This document shows positions 38,037 to 63,200 of a stretch of 64,000 nt of DNA, one piece after another. The stretch comes from Sycon ciliatum (lineage: Eukaryota > Porifera > Calcarea > Leucosolenida > Sycettidae). A program made the translations under genes and the position numbers. The stretch spans positions 42,956,440 through 43,020,439 of the forward strand of contig NC_088643.1 of assembly GCF_964019385.1 (NCBI RefSeq), in the 5' to 3' direction. Each line of letters begins with the position of its first letter. Position 1 is the first letter of the stretch. Below the pieces are notes generated by a model that saw only the letters and a program-made list of their open reading frames with translations, was not told where the DNA came from and ran no database searches.

Positions 38037-40621
38037 TTAGGAGGTGAAGTCGTTCTCATCATCGCCACTCTTGATTATCCTGGCCCGGGGCAGCCGCATT
38101 AGTCCGTGAAGCATTACGCAATACTCGTCTCCTGTGGATTCGCTCAAGATTGTAGGCATTCCCCAAACTTAAACTACACAGACATCTTTGAATTGTTGCA
38201 AGTGCCGGGGCCTTGAACTGACACATGGTGACACTGTGTAGACTTCAGGCCGTAGAGAGCTGAGAATCAAATCTCTCATACAGTTTCTACAAGGCCACAC
38301 ACCATATCAGCACGGCTGGGTGAAAAACTGAACCGCGGCACTTCCGGACGTTGCAAAGTCCTCCAAACGTATCCCGCATGGAGTCAAGTTTACTGACTGC
38401 GTTCCTCGGCTGGATCACGTACCACGATAGCACTGGTATTGGGACTCTTTGGTGTACTATGGGTATCTGGGGACACGCACTCTTATCTATGCATACAGTG
38501 TATGGGGACACATGCTCTTATCTATGCATACAGTGTATGGACATGCATTGCTCGAGGGGACCTAGACTGTTGCGCCGTGCCGCTGCAACTGCTGTAGTTT
38601 CTTTACACCGTATTATCACACGTAGCAGGTCTACTGTGTTAGAACACACATAGCATTGTGTTGACCCTATTCTTAGTTACCTCCAAGCTAGTGTTTCGTC
38701 CGTGGGCTGGAGCCCAGCAGGATGCTTGATGTGCCTTGAGCTTGATCACCTAGGTAGGTAGGCACCATGTCACAAGTGCAGCATTGAGTACTGTACCCGT
38801 CAGGTTGTGTATCTGTTGTATAAGTACTTTTATGACACCCTAGCTACAGGCTTACCCCACATCATTATTTTCAAGAATATTACTGGTCTAGTTTTGTTAC
38901 AGTCATGTGCCAAGCGAATAGTTTGTGCGTATGCACCACCTCTTGAGAGTGATGGCTATTGGGATGCAATTGTGAGTATGTGCGACAGACAAGAATTAGC
39001 TACTTTCTCACCAAACATGCCGAATTTTCAATTCAGCTTGTGATGAAAGGGCTTGCGATGAGTGTGGTCGAAGCAAATCCCGTCCTGCTGAAATGACAGC
39101 ATGACTGCCTTGCATGTGACACAGCAGTGACTGACTGTGGTATGAGGGTACAGACTGCAGTCATGTCCTGGCACATGTACAGCGCCTGTACTGTACTACT
39201 ATGCACTCATGCATGCATGTGCATCAGACCGGTTTACACCCGTACCCATGAAGCCATGGTTTGGGTAAGAATCCTGGATGTACATGTAGTAGAGGCAATA
39301 CAGTGGTTGCTACTTATTAGTGAGACGCAGGCTCTATGCAGCCCGATGAAGTAACTTAGTTTCAGTGCCCTGCACCACTGTTTGCAGATATGTGAGGTTG
39401 TATTGCACAACGTACAATGCGCAAGCTGTACAAGATTGCATCAAGCAGGCTATGTACTCTTGTCCACATGTATCAGTACGAGCATCCCGTGAATGCATGA
39501 CGGATGAAGGGCGCAGTCCACAACGGTCACCCATATGGCCATGTCAGGCGAGAGAAGAATTGCTTGAAGGGACCAAACCTCGTGTGAACGACCACCTGGT
39601 CATTATACGACAACTTTTCTTTGGCACAGAGCTAGCATGTGGAATGACCACTTGTTTCATGAAGTTGTATGTACGTGTGTACATGGGTCAGAGTCAACCT
39701 GGACGATTTACTTTTTGAGTTTTGTACAACGATTGCAAAAGGGAACATCCCAGTTACACCACCGTCCTTTCCTTTATTTTTAATCCCGCTTGGGCGAGTA
39801 CAACTATGACCTTGCTTCGAACACCGGCACAGCAACAGTTCTTGCTTTTGTAAAGAGATGAGAGCAAAGTTCACTTCGAAGACATTAAAAAAATATTTCA
39901 TCGTACCCAGTCACGACGCTGCGAGAAATAACGTTACATTGTGCAGGGTGCATACTTACACGTGTAGTCATTGATGAAGCATGCCAGCATGCTAGATATA
40001 ACATTAAAGTCAAGATGACTGTCATAATGAGTTAAAAATTAGGCAATGGGATTATGAGCTCTGCGTGTAAATGTAGCTTCTGGTTCATTGATATATGCAA
40101 GCAACACAACGATGAATTTGCTGCGGTCATGTAGTGTTCCCAATTCCGCTATGCGCAGTAGGCTCGGCGTTTGTCAGAAACTAAAGAATATCACAAACGG
40201 GAGGAAACTGGAATAGCGGACGAGATCAAGGCAACCAGTTTGAGTGAGTTTGGAAGAATACAAAACAAAAAGAGAATCGACTGTGGCAGCACCCACTAGT
40301 CGTTTAGGATATACCTGATTCTCATCAATAGGCACCTTGAGCAGTGGCACACTTACTGGCGATCTTGAATACCTTCAGTACGAGTGGCAGAGAAGTAGCA
40401 GGTCACAAGCCAGTGTCCAAGCATATCTCATCATTCCATAGAGTATAGCTGATCATCTGGCATGAAGCTAAGCGCATGAACCCTGCAAACAGCCAGCTCA
40501 CTCTCTCCGTCATGTTCACAAACACGCCTTGCTGTACGGGAGAGGGCAGTATCTGATTCCAGCATTCAAGGACCCGAACTGCTGGTTCATTATCAAGTAT
40601 GTATATCGTGATCATCGTGCT
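38037..40621. other. Intergenic space between the converging GH20-like gene and PEX14
   Basis: No gene recognised. Holds a two-copy tandem repeat of about 38 bp near 38465-38540 (CTCTTATCTATGCATACAGT) and scattered TACATGTA words; must include both 3' UTRs, but no clear AATAAA was assigned. Confidence 0.45.
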
Positions 40622-53513
<12,892 letters not shown>

Positions 53514-55310
53514 CGTTGAGAAGTTTCAAAGTAACAGTCCTATTTGGTCGGACTTTATTTCACACAACGGACGTCATGCATGGCACACATCACTTCCAAC
53601 GACGAGGCCGGTACAGTGGGAGAGGATGTTGCTGGCCCACCTCAAGTTAGTTGGCTCAACATGGTACATCGTGATCACAATTTTGTAGAATATTGACACT
53701 CTCAAGCAAATACTCATCTCAGCTCAACAGATCACACAGACACACTCGTCTCAAGTCAAGTCACTCAAGTGTCATTCTCAAGAAGGCCCATGTACGAGGT
53801 GATTCGTCATTATTTAAAAGGAGGCTCCCACCTAAAGAAGCAAAAATAAAAGGTCCATGGACACCCTGTTTTTTATGCATAGAATGGTGGAGTGATGTCT
53901 CCTCTTCAATTTGGTATAGTTTTTAGGTAGGGTCACCAGGCATATAAGAGGTATTCTGGTGTATTTAGTGAGTGTACAATTTCTTGATTTTCGGCAAAAA
54001 AATGGTAAAAAAAATTGGTTTTTGACCCAAAGAAGCCTCCTGGAAGGAGGATACTAAGTATTTTCTTCGTCATGTGTTTAAGAACCACATTTGGAGGTAT
54101 CTTGGGTACACAAGATAGACTGTGTCTTGGTTTTGCCCTTGGCGAGCCACTTTTTCGAAATTACGGGTACCGAAATTTCCATCGGGTGCTGAATTGTGAA
54201 ATGGTTCAGCCTGCAACATTTTGTCCATGGACATATTGATTTTTGTGGCTTTCTGTGATCCTTGAGCCCCAAGGAAACCGATAATGGACAGTTTTGATGG
54301 TGTCACCAGGCACTTTAGGCCCCTACCAAACAATATAGGTATCAAAACATGGTATTTTTAGGCCAATTCTGAAAATAGCATTTTTAGAAAATCTGACCAT
54401 TCTTGCCTTCTTGACTAAATATCACTACCAATGACATGGTAGTATGGTAATATTATTTTAGAAGAAGTTATTTTCATGCTGCAACCTCCTTTGGACATAC
54501 CAGACAGTCTGTGCTTGGAAAGGTACATGTATCATTACATGTATGTCATGCAGCCTTCAGTCCTAGCACATTGATATACGAGTAGTGTACATGTACATGT
54601 AAGGTAGCGAGGTTTCATAACAACCTCGACCATGAAACTGGCTCATGAATAATGTGAAAGCAGGCATTCAAAATAAGGCACACTAAACACTCACACGCGT
54701 GCGCGCGCATGCACATAAACACCCACCCACACGCACGCTCGTGCACGCATCATTGTAACACTACTAGTCCATAGTAGGACTTAGTGTAAATAAAAGCATG
54801 AAGACCAGCCACTGCACTGGGCATGCATTTGCTGGTTGTCACTTGCGTTGATAGCAGCAGACTCCAGAAAAACATCGCATGAAGGGCGATATGCATCTAC
54901 ATACGCTGGCGTGCACACATACATGTACGATATACATGTTGTGTACTGTCATGCTCTCTCGGCAATTCTTTTTGTGTCTCAAATACGGTTCACAAATGCG
55001 CATTCACATGCAACTCCTGTAGTGTAAAGCCATCACCACACTGTCCTTGCGGACACCAGAGAGGAGAGGCATACAGAACCAGCACCGTGAGCCCCTCCCC
55101 CCCCCCCCCCCCCTTTCCACACCTAGCTTTGCACACGCGCGCACACATGCACGTGCATACACACATACATGTACACAGACATTTGCATGCACATGCACAC
55201 AGTGCACTCGTGGGGACATGTGCATAACCCAGATCAACATTGCGTGCGAACCCACACATGCGGGCACGAGCACGTGCCCACACACACACGTGCGTACACA
55301 CACACTCATA

Positions 55311-55398
55311 CACCTGCCCAACGCTGAAGCGAGGATAGCGAACAAACTACGTTAGACATAGCAACTTGTGCTCGGATTACACCTTTCAACAGCTTGCA
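55311..55398 (-). mobile_element. 5'-truncated SINE fragment (3' end only)
   Basis: Matches the last ~85 bp of SINE copies 1-3 (CAACTTGTGCTCGGATTACA, CAGCTTGCA). Both sides are CA/TG repeats. Confidence 0.75.
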
Positions 55399-55505
55399 CA
55401 CACACACGCGCGCGCGCGCGTACGCGCGTACACACACACTCGCGCGCGCACGTACACACACACGCGCGCGCGCGCGCGTGCGCGTACACACACACACACA
55501 AACGC
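55386..55505. repeat. (CA)n/(CG)n alternating tract
   Basis: CA repeats interspersed with several CG runs of 4-9 units; Z-DNA-prone. Confidence 0.93.
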
Positions 55506-57089
55506 ATGTATACACGTACTTGCGCATAGGAAAGGATTCAAAATAATCAACCACAAGCATTTACCCAATACACACCTGAGTGTGCACATCTTAGTTGTGG
55601 CATCCCCATTTTTACAAAAGCAGGATTTAGAAGTTCGTCCCTGGTTCAGAACACAAGCTTCTGGCCAGCGTTTTCCTTACACCATCAGTGCAGTACAGTG
55701 GTTGACACGAACCTCATTCCTACAGGGACAGTAGCCCAAGTTCAGCAGCCCTGAGATGCGTCGTCCACTGAGCTCAGGATACTCTAGGATCCACAGAAAG
55801 TTTCAAACGGTACTCGTGCGACTGGAGCTGCAAGTGGGTCCACTTACCAGCGAGTGGGCAGCCACTTCACGCTCCACAGGTAGTCCATGCTAAATTCCAG
55901 TACCAGTACTAGTATCACTACGTTCGACATCGATGTCTTCACTGACTTCAGCCTGCTTTTCTCACCCTTCTTCGTCAGTAATATAATAATTATATTTTGT
56001 TCTTCGTGGCCACATCGTACCGCTTCAACAAAGTTTTCACAAAAAAATCAAGCAGCGTAGGAACTGCCTTTGTTTTGCATTAGCCATGGCCAGTGATTCT
56101 TTCCAGCGTAGAAACAGCCACGGCTACAGAAACACTGCAACGAGTAGAACTACATCCTGGAACAACTGCGAGCACAGAGAAATCAAAAAACTTCTTTCTG
56201 AACAACAGCTTGTTTCCGCATGGAACACAACATTTTTCGAATCTCGCGGCAAAAAACAGATATCAGAGGTGCCCTTTTTGCACTGCGCTGCGCAACTGTT
56301 CGGAGCCTCCTTATTATGACCTTAACACGAAAGTAAAAAAGCCTTCCGTAGGGTTCGAGGTGCGAATCTTTCCATTTCTTCCTCCAAAAATGTAATACTG
56401 ATGTCCTTCGATTGCAATGGTGGGTTGTTTATGCACATAATCCTTGGTGTTGCGAAGCAGGGGGCAGTTGAAAAATGGCAATTTTTCCGCATATTATTTG
56501 TTGTGGTCATTTCTTAACATCATGGTAAAATAGGCCTTAGCAGCACAGTTTCAAGTCAGTTTTCAATAGAAAGAGACCCTACGTATCCAGGATGGTCCAG
56601 CAAGACTGGATCAAGATCATGTTGATCCTAATACAAGCCATTCAAGCTTGCATAGCAGTAGGTGTATCACCCTGATTTTATATGCAATTGTGATCAACAT
56701 CTGTTAGCAAATTCAGTAATTGCCAATGTTTGGCCATTACCAGGGCCAACACACCCCATTCCTCCTTCCCAGGCGTCGTTTCCAGTATGTATCTATCATA
56801 TGCTTCCTTTTCAGCTAAATTATATTGTCACTGGAGGTTGAAACCAGCGGCTATGACTCTCTTATACTCTATTTTACCGTAAACATCGCGCACATGCAGA
56901 CTGAAAGCTCTTGCAATGTCACTTCCTGAAGGAATATCAGTCTCAATTTTGGAGGCGAACTTGACAGAACATTGACAATGGCAATGGCAAAAAGAAATTT
57001 GACGTGACTTTTTGCAGGCGCTGGCAATGAGATATTTTACCGATTTGTTAAGAAATGACGCAATGTTAAAAAATTACGAATCACCTCGT

Positions 57090-57260
57090 ACAGGCCCATG
57101 CCCGCGCCGGCCCACTGGCACTGGCACTGCCCAGGCTCTCAGACTCTACGGCGCGGGCGCGGGCGCTGTGCGCTAGCGCTATAGCGCGCATATGCACCGC
57201 ACGCGCACAGATTTGAGTTGTTACCGGTATACCTTGGCTTATCGCGCCGCCGGCGCGGTG
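57090..57260. promoter_or_regulatory. CpG-dense region upstream of DNAJC22
   Basis: GC- and CpG-rich stretch (GCGCGGGCGCGGGCGC, CGCGCCGCCGGCGCGG), unlike the AT-richer surroundings, about 300-450 bp before the start codon. Likely promoter by position and composition; no TATA box assigned. Confidence 0.4.
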
Positions 57261-57558
57261 GTGGTCAGCTGACAGCTCATGCTCAGCTGGACTCGACCTC
57301 GTCTGGGCCGAGAAATACGAAAATCAAATAAAAAACCTTTTGCTATCTTGTTTGTTGCATGCATGTAACTTTTTGTTGGATTGTTGCACTGTTTGTCAAA
57401 TGGCTATGTAAAAGTAGATGTAATTCTGAAAATTCGTACAGCTCGTATAGCTTTCACTCAAAGTTCATGTAGTCTAGCATTGTCTTGTAGCGCGGGGGAG
57501 AAAGAAAACTTACCATATATTTACCCCCGCCAGGGAGCTCGACTCCCTGGCACTGACA

Positions 57559-58683
57559 ATGGCTGTTGATGAGAAGCATAGGAAATCAACAGTTGTTGCT
57601 TATATTCTCTACTTTCTTGGCTCCTTCATAGGATTGCATCACTTTTACCTTGGAAGAGATTTCCAGGGATTTCTTTATCTGTCATCTCTGGGAGGATATG
57701 GACTCGGTGTTGTGGTGGATCTCTTCCGTCTGCGCAGATATGTAGCGGACGCCAATGAGGAAGATGAAGAGATGGCACTGTACAAATTGTCCAAGAAACT
57801 GAAAAAGCCAGGGTGGGGATTGGAGAGAGCCATCTATCAGACAGTCACTGGCACGTTATATTCGGTCGTAGCATGTGGATGCGTTGATTCAACATGGCGA
57901 TACTCCAGCATCATCACGTTCGTAGTTAGTACTCTTGCTGTGTCTCTGGGAGTTTGGATTGCCGGCAACTATGGTCGGCAGCGTGTTGACTTCACATATC
58001 CAGTGCGTGGAACTATCTTGACCTATTCAATGATGTGGTTCTTGAGTGAGCAACCAAACAGCTTCTGGCTTTCCATTGGCGCTATGATATCTGCCCAGCA
58101 CAACCGAGAGTTCAGGAACTTTGGAGCTGCCCAGCGCCGCAAGCGGGGATTCTGCCGCAGATGTTTGATCCTAGCTTTCGGCACAATTCTTCTCCTTGGA
58201 GGTGTAGTTGGCTTTGCGATGATGAACGGTGAGGTCGAAGGAGACTCCGGCGAAAAGATTCCACTTCACGTTGCTGCTCGAAACTTCTTAGCATCACCTG
58301 TTTGGTTAGAAATGCGGCAAGCAGTGAAAGAACTCTGGCAGGAACTGACGAAAGACGGTTGGTCAGGTTTCTTCTACAAATTACGTGACATGGCAGATGT
58401 TGATGGAGAGAACAAAGCCCTAAGGACATTGGAATTGACGCCGTATGCCACAGATCATGAGATCAAGAGCCAGTACCGCAAGCTTGCGAAGCTTTATCAT
58501 CCAGACATGAACCGAGACAATCCCTCTGTGGCTGCGGAGAGATTCATGGAGGTAAGCTCAGCGTATGAGACTCTGATGAAAATCAAGTCCGCTCGCAGTG
58601 ACGTGGCGAGACATGGTGAATCCACCTTTGATGGCGAAGCAGGTCGCCGTGCTGACAAGGAGCATTTTCATGATGAAATGTGA
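57559..58683 (+). CDS. DNAJC22: DNAJC22-like multi-spanning J-domain membrane protein
   Basis: An uninterrupted 374-codon frame. The N-terminus is a TM2-type unit, VVAYILYFLGSFIGLHHFYL with GRDFQGFLYLSSLGGYGLG, followed by several further hydrophobic segments (about residues 100-115, 120-140, 150-175, 200-220). A cytosolic-type J domain lies at about 284-346 with LELTPYATDHEIKSQYRKLA and the HPD tripeptide at residue 314 that stimulates Hsp70 ATPase. This order (TM2 unit, membrane spans, C-terminal J domain) is that of DNAJC22/Drosophila wurst, linked to clathrin-dependent endocytosis. The size is a little above the human protein (about 341). The ATG at 57559 has a favourable context (gacaATGG), and an AG acceptor-like CCGCCAG 24 bp upstream suggests a spliced 5' UTR. 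Confidence 0.92.
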   Translation: MAVDEKHRKSTVVAYILYFLGSFIGLHHFYLGRDFQGFLYLSSLGGYGLGVVVDLFRLRRYVADANEEDEEMALYKLSKKLKKPGWGLERAIYQTVTGTLYSVVACGCVDSTWRYSSIITFVVSTLAVSLGVWIAGNYGRQRVDFTYPVRGTILTYSMMWFLSEQPNSFWLSIGAMISAQHNREFRNFGAAQRRKRGFCRRCLILAFGTILLLGGVVGFAMMNGEVEGDSGEKIPLHVAARNFLASPVWLEMRQAVKELWQELTKDGWSGFFYKLRDMADVDGENKALRTLELTPYATDHEIKSQYRKLAKLYHPDMNRDNPSVAAERFMEVSSAYETLMKIKSARSDVARHGESTFDGEAGRRADKEHFHDEM

Positions 58684-60289
58684 TCATTTCTCTCTCTTTT
58701 TTAAAGGAAGATTTTAGGATCACAGTTTATATCACCATGCTTCAACTTACCAACCGGTGTATTCTCATTTTAGCTGCTTAGTTGTTTTTTCGCTTATTAC
58801 TTTATATCGTGAGTCTCGTCCCCATGTCCTTTTTTTAAAATGTTTTATGGTTGTCTGTGATATTTCAACTACTTTGCTGTCGGGCCTCCATTTCTTCGGC
58901 TAAGGTGCAACATTGGTACTTGTGTGCGCCTTGTTCCAACCATTGGTTCTTTATGCTTCTTCTCTCTTTCTTTCCTATTTTCTAGCGCAGTGTCTGTGTA
59001 CATATCTGTTCCTGTCACAGGGCGAATCATTGTTCTGTTGTAGTTTACTGTTGACCTGGTGGACGCTGAGTGGTGGCTGATACACACATGCAATAGCGTA
59101 CTGATTGCAGTGCCCTGCCAGCTCAGTTTTGAACGGTATCCGTTTGAAGATGCGCAGTGTGTTGTTGGGAGAGGTGATGCTGGCGTGAGCCCTACTTGCG
59201 TGCACACGGACACGCTCCCGCAGTGTTTTGGCCTCTTACATGTATGATGTAGGTATGTTTATGGTGCCCATCCTGCGGAGGGTATGTTGTTCTAACTGTA
59301 GTTGCTGCTGTATCATGTCGCCCTGTGTGATCATGGACTCGTGGCCACGAACTATCACTCAGTGTCGGTGCGTGATTGTACACAGACGGTTTGCTTTCCC
59401 CATGGGCATGATCATGGAGTGCTGAGTGCATGCCTGCATCCGTGCGTACCGGTATGCAGGGTGGCACCCATGAAAAGTTGGAAACACATACGGTTGTACA
59501 ATTGGTAATAGATTCACCACTTGCCTGTGTTGAAAACAGTGCTCCTGACTACAACCATCATCGGTTGGCAGACAGAGAGCACCGATCTTACGGCAATGAT
59601 TTGAACCGTATGGGGTCTGGCATGGCCCCCGGTTCGGAACCTCATCATATTCATTGCACTATTATACTAGGGAGTCTCTAATTAAAACTTATTTTTAATT
59701 TTTGTGCTGGAAGTCTGGTGACTGTGCATAGACTATTGACGGAACCGTCTAGGATCGCGATCGCCTATGCCTATGCTATGGCGGCTATGCCTTTAGCCTA
59801 GGACTAGGATTTACTAGGAACCTGACCCTCCATGGACATGGCCCAGTTCTTGTCTTTAGTTATGACTAATAAGTAATATGAGTCTGTACAGAGTCAGTAG
59901 ATCCCCATTATTTTTTAGTACACCCTGCACCTGGGGCAGATCTACCGGGTTCGGCCAGGTGACCGCGGTAAAAATGATACATGACTACCGCGGTACCGGT
60001 AGATCTACCATGCACAATGTAAAATCTGACATCACAAAAACATCAGATAAAAGAACACGACACACGTCGACGCGTCGTCGAGCGCTAGCGTCGAGCAACA
60101 ATCTTTGTAGGCGAAGGCATAATAATATTTTTATGTACTTCGATCTTGGCGACAGCGACAAGTAACTAATTACTTAGTTGTGCCTGGTGCGAAGGTAGCT
60201 GCTGCCGTTGTGGCTCCTAACCTAAGACTCTAAGCTTCGCATGTGCGAATATTTATTGCATTAGCTGCTAGGAAGTCGCTTTTGAAACA
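58684..60289. other. Gap between DNAJC22 and the ERGIC-53 homologue
   Basis: Holds the DNAJC22 3' UTR. No gene, RNA or clear repeat was recognised; a small CCGCGGTA/TACCGCGG palindromic pair lies near 59962-59998. Confidence 0.4.
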
Positions 60290-63200
60290 ATGTTTAGGTT
60301 AGCGACCTTTCTTCTGCTGGTAGCGTTAGGCCACGTCAGCTGTAGCGACTATGATGATGGATTTCGTAAATTTGAATATAAGCATAGCTTCAAACCTCCC
60401 ACTGTGGCCGACAAGAAAGGGAGAATACCGTGCTGGACGTATGATGAAAGTAAGGCTGCCTACTGAGAACAAAGTCGCTATTATTATTAGCTGCTGTCCC
60501 AAAGTACCAATGGCGACCAGTGTAAAACATGATGCTGCACATGGTCAGGATACCAACGATGTCCATGACTGCACACACCGCAATTGTGTTCACGCTGGCT
60601 GCAGCCACTGTACAGTCATGATCTAATGCCTGTACAATCATTATCCATATAGAAACCGCTCTGTGAGCGGTTCTGAAAAACCTTTACTGGTGCAGCCCCA
60701 TCGTAAAACTATGAAATTAGAACTGGCCCTTTATCCCCCCAATGTGAAATGGTCCATCTAAATAGGGAATGACGGGACCCGAACGCACCAGTAGCACGAG
60801 GTTTCTACCTACATCTGTGGATGCAGATGGGGACGCTGGTCCACAGCCCCATAGTATAGGCCATGCATGGTCGTCGCTGAACTCCCATGTTATGTTGGAT
60901 ATCCCACATTTCGATCTACTACTGGCGAACATACACGGCCACTGATACCCTGTAGTAGTGGTGGTGGCACCCTACTAGCGAATTAGTTACACTGCCCCTG
61001 GTACCATGCAGTAGTGGTGGTGGCACCCTACTAGCGAATTAGTTACACTGCCCCTGGTACCATGTAGTAGTGGTGGTGTAATCCTATGATCGTGATCCTG
61101 TGCCCTCCCGACCTCGTGCTACTGGTGCGTTCGGGTCCCGTCATTCCCTATTTAGGTGGACCATTTCACATTGGGGGGGGGGGGGGGGGGGGGGGGGGAT
61201 AAAGGGCCAGTTCTAATTTCATAGTTTTACGACGGGGCTGCACCAGTAAAGGTTTTTCAGAACCGCTCACAGAGCGGTTTTTATATGGATAACTTCAGTT
61301 CTTTTTCCGTTCCCTCTCCACCCCAACCCCGAAGGTAAACATGATGAGCACACGCGCGATGTACTGTATGTAGCCATGAGACTGCAATAACACACTGATA
61401 CATACCAGCCCTCCCCACCTAGCTACCCCGCACACAGATACACAAACACGCGGATGCACACGGCACACGCACATGGCCACGCACACATACATGTACGCAC
61501 ATGCGCACAACACAAACAGGATATTCGGCTTCATGTATAATGCCATGCAAGGCAGTGGCCACCGTACTTCAGGAAGTCAGTTGTGAAACAAAATAGTTCA
61601 ACTACAGTCTGTATCGGCTATAGAGTGACCGGATATAAGGATATATCGGCTACAGTGATATTGGTACGAAATATCAAAAGCAAAACGTATTTTATCCAGT
61701 CAAAATATCACTATAACCAATATTGTCGGATGTAATGATAATTATATCGGATATTATGATTGCAACAAAGAATCAAAACATGCATAACACACTATATTAT
61801 TATCGGCTATAGTGATAACTTTAAAATACATGTAGCAACAATATCAAAGGCCCTATGTTTTTACTTTCTTCACGTTGCATATTTTTATAGTGATACATGT
61901 ACAATGTACATAACAGATTTTTCATGGAAATGCGGGCACTGTCAACTATGCAGCATGCATGCTCATTTGTCAAAACGGCATGCTGGAAGTATTTCCTTGC
62001 CTTTCATGTGTCGATCGAAAAAAGAAAAAAATCGATCGTATCGCATATTGATGCATCGGTTATAGTGATGAAATCACCGAAATCAAAAGGGTACGCTATA
62101 GCCGATACAGACTGTACAACGTGTAGACAAGCTGACGGCCAAAGCAAAACATAGCAAACATGGCATTTGCCCAATGATTGCAGTTTGCAGACCACACCAT
62201 GGAAGCAGCGAATACAGAAGATATTTGAATGCAATTACCGACAGGACCATGAGCCAGGCACGCACAAATGCGCTCTGTACCAGCAGCCATTATCAGAGAA
62301 ACTAGTGGTAGAGATTCTTTTTTTTAGCAAGTTCAAAGAGACAGCTCCACCAGCCAGGGAGAGCAGCCTTGCTATTCGAGTAGTGGTTGGCAGTCGTCTG
62401 CTTCCCTAGACACGTACAGTACAACATGTAACTCTGCACGGGGCCCACTCCTGTACCGTTTCAGCTCGGAGCGCTCATTCCCAATCCTGTGTACAGTGCT
62501 TCTCAATGAAATCCGATCTTGCGAGCAAGTGCGCGCCGGGCGCTGTGCAGCCCTAGACCTGCGAACACTGGATTGTGCTGCTTTGAGTATGATGGTTCTT
62601 CTCCAACTAAAACTCGATCCAGATGTTTCCTGATTAACACAGCTTTCAGTAGGATCGCTCATGCATTATTGCTAGAGTCTGGTATCGATGGGTTAGTGAC
62701 ACTGTCCATGCATATCGCCTATAGTTTCTGTGTGCTCTTCTGTGCATATGTGTGCGGTATGTGTGCGCGTGCGTGCGTGTGTGCATGTATATGAATGTGT
62801 ACTGATTTTCAGGTGCAATGGCATCTAGTGATCAATTGCGTCTGACTCCATCCATTCGCAGTCGGAAAGGTATGTATCCTGTGTTATCCTGTACAAAACC
62901 TCACTCAGCACCAGATATTCGAGTACAGTCAACTTTGCGTATAACGACACTCGGCCGGGCATCAGAAAAGTGTCCTTATTTATTCGCGAAGTGTCGTTAT
63001 ACCCGAAGTCTCATTATATGTATAGAGGTAGAATGGACTTTGCTCTGGGCTGGGAAATTCTGTCGTTCGCGAATTGTCGTTGTATCCGCAGTCGTTATTA
63101 GCGAAGTTGCCTGTATATGCATTATGTGAGGTGTATCTTCTGGTACAAAGTAATGGCCACTAATCATTTGATCATTGGCTCGAAATGCACATACACATGT

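Larger units (their letters stand above)
53514..57100. other. Gene-poor stretch between divergent PEX14 and DNAJC22
   Basis: No gene recognised; the 77- and 100-codon ORFs near 56090-56395 show no known domain. Holds poly-C (about 55097-55113), CA/CG repeats, a SINE fragment and two GTCACCAGGCA words (about 53933 and 54300). Confidence 0.4.
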
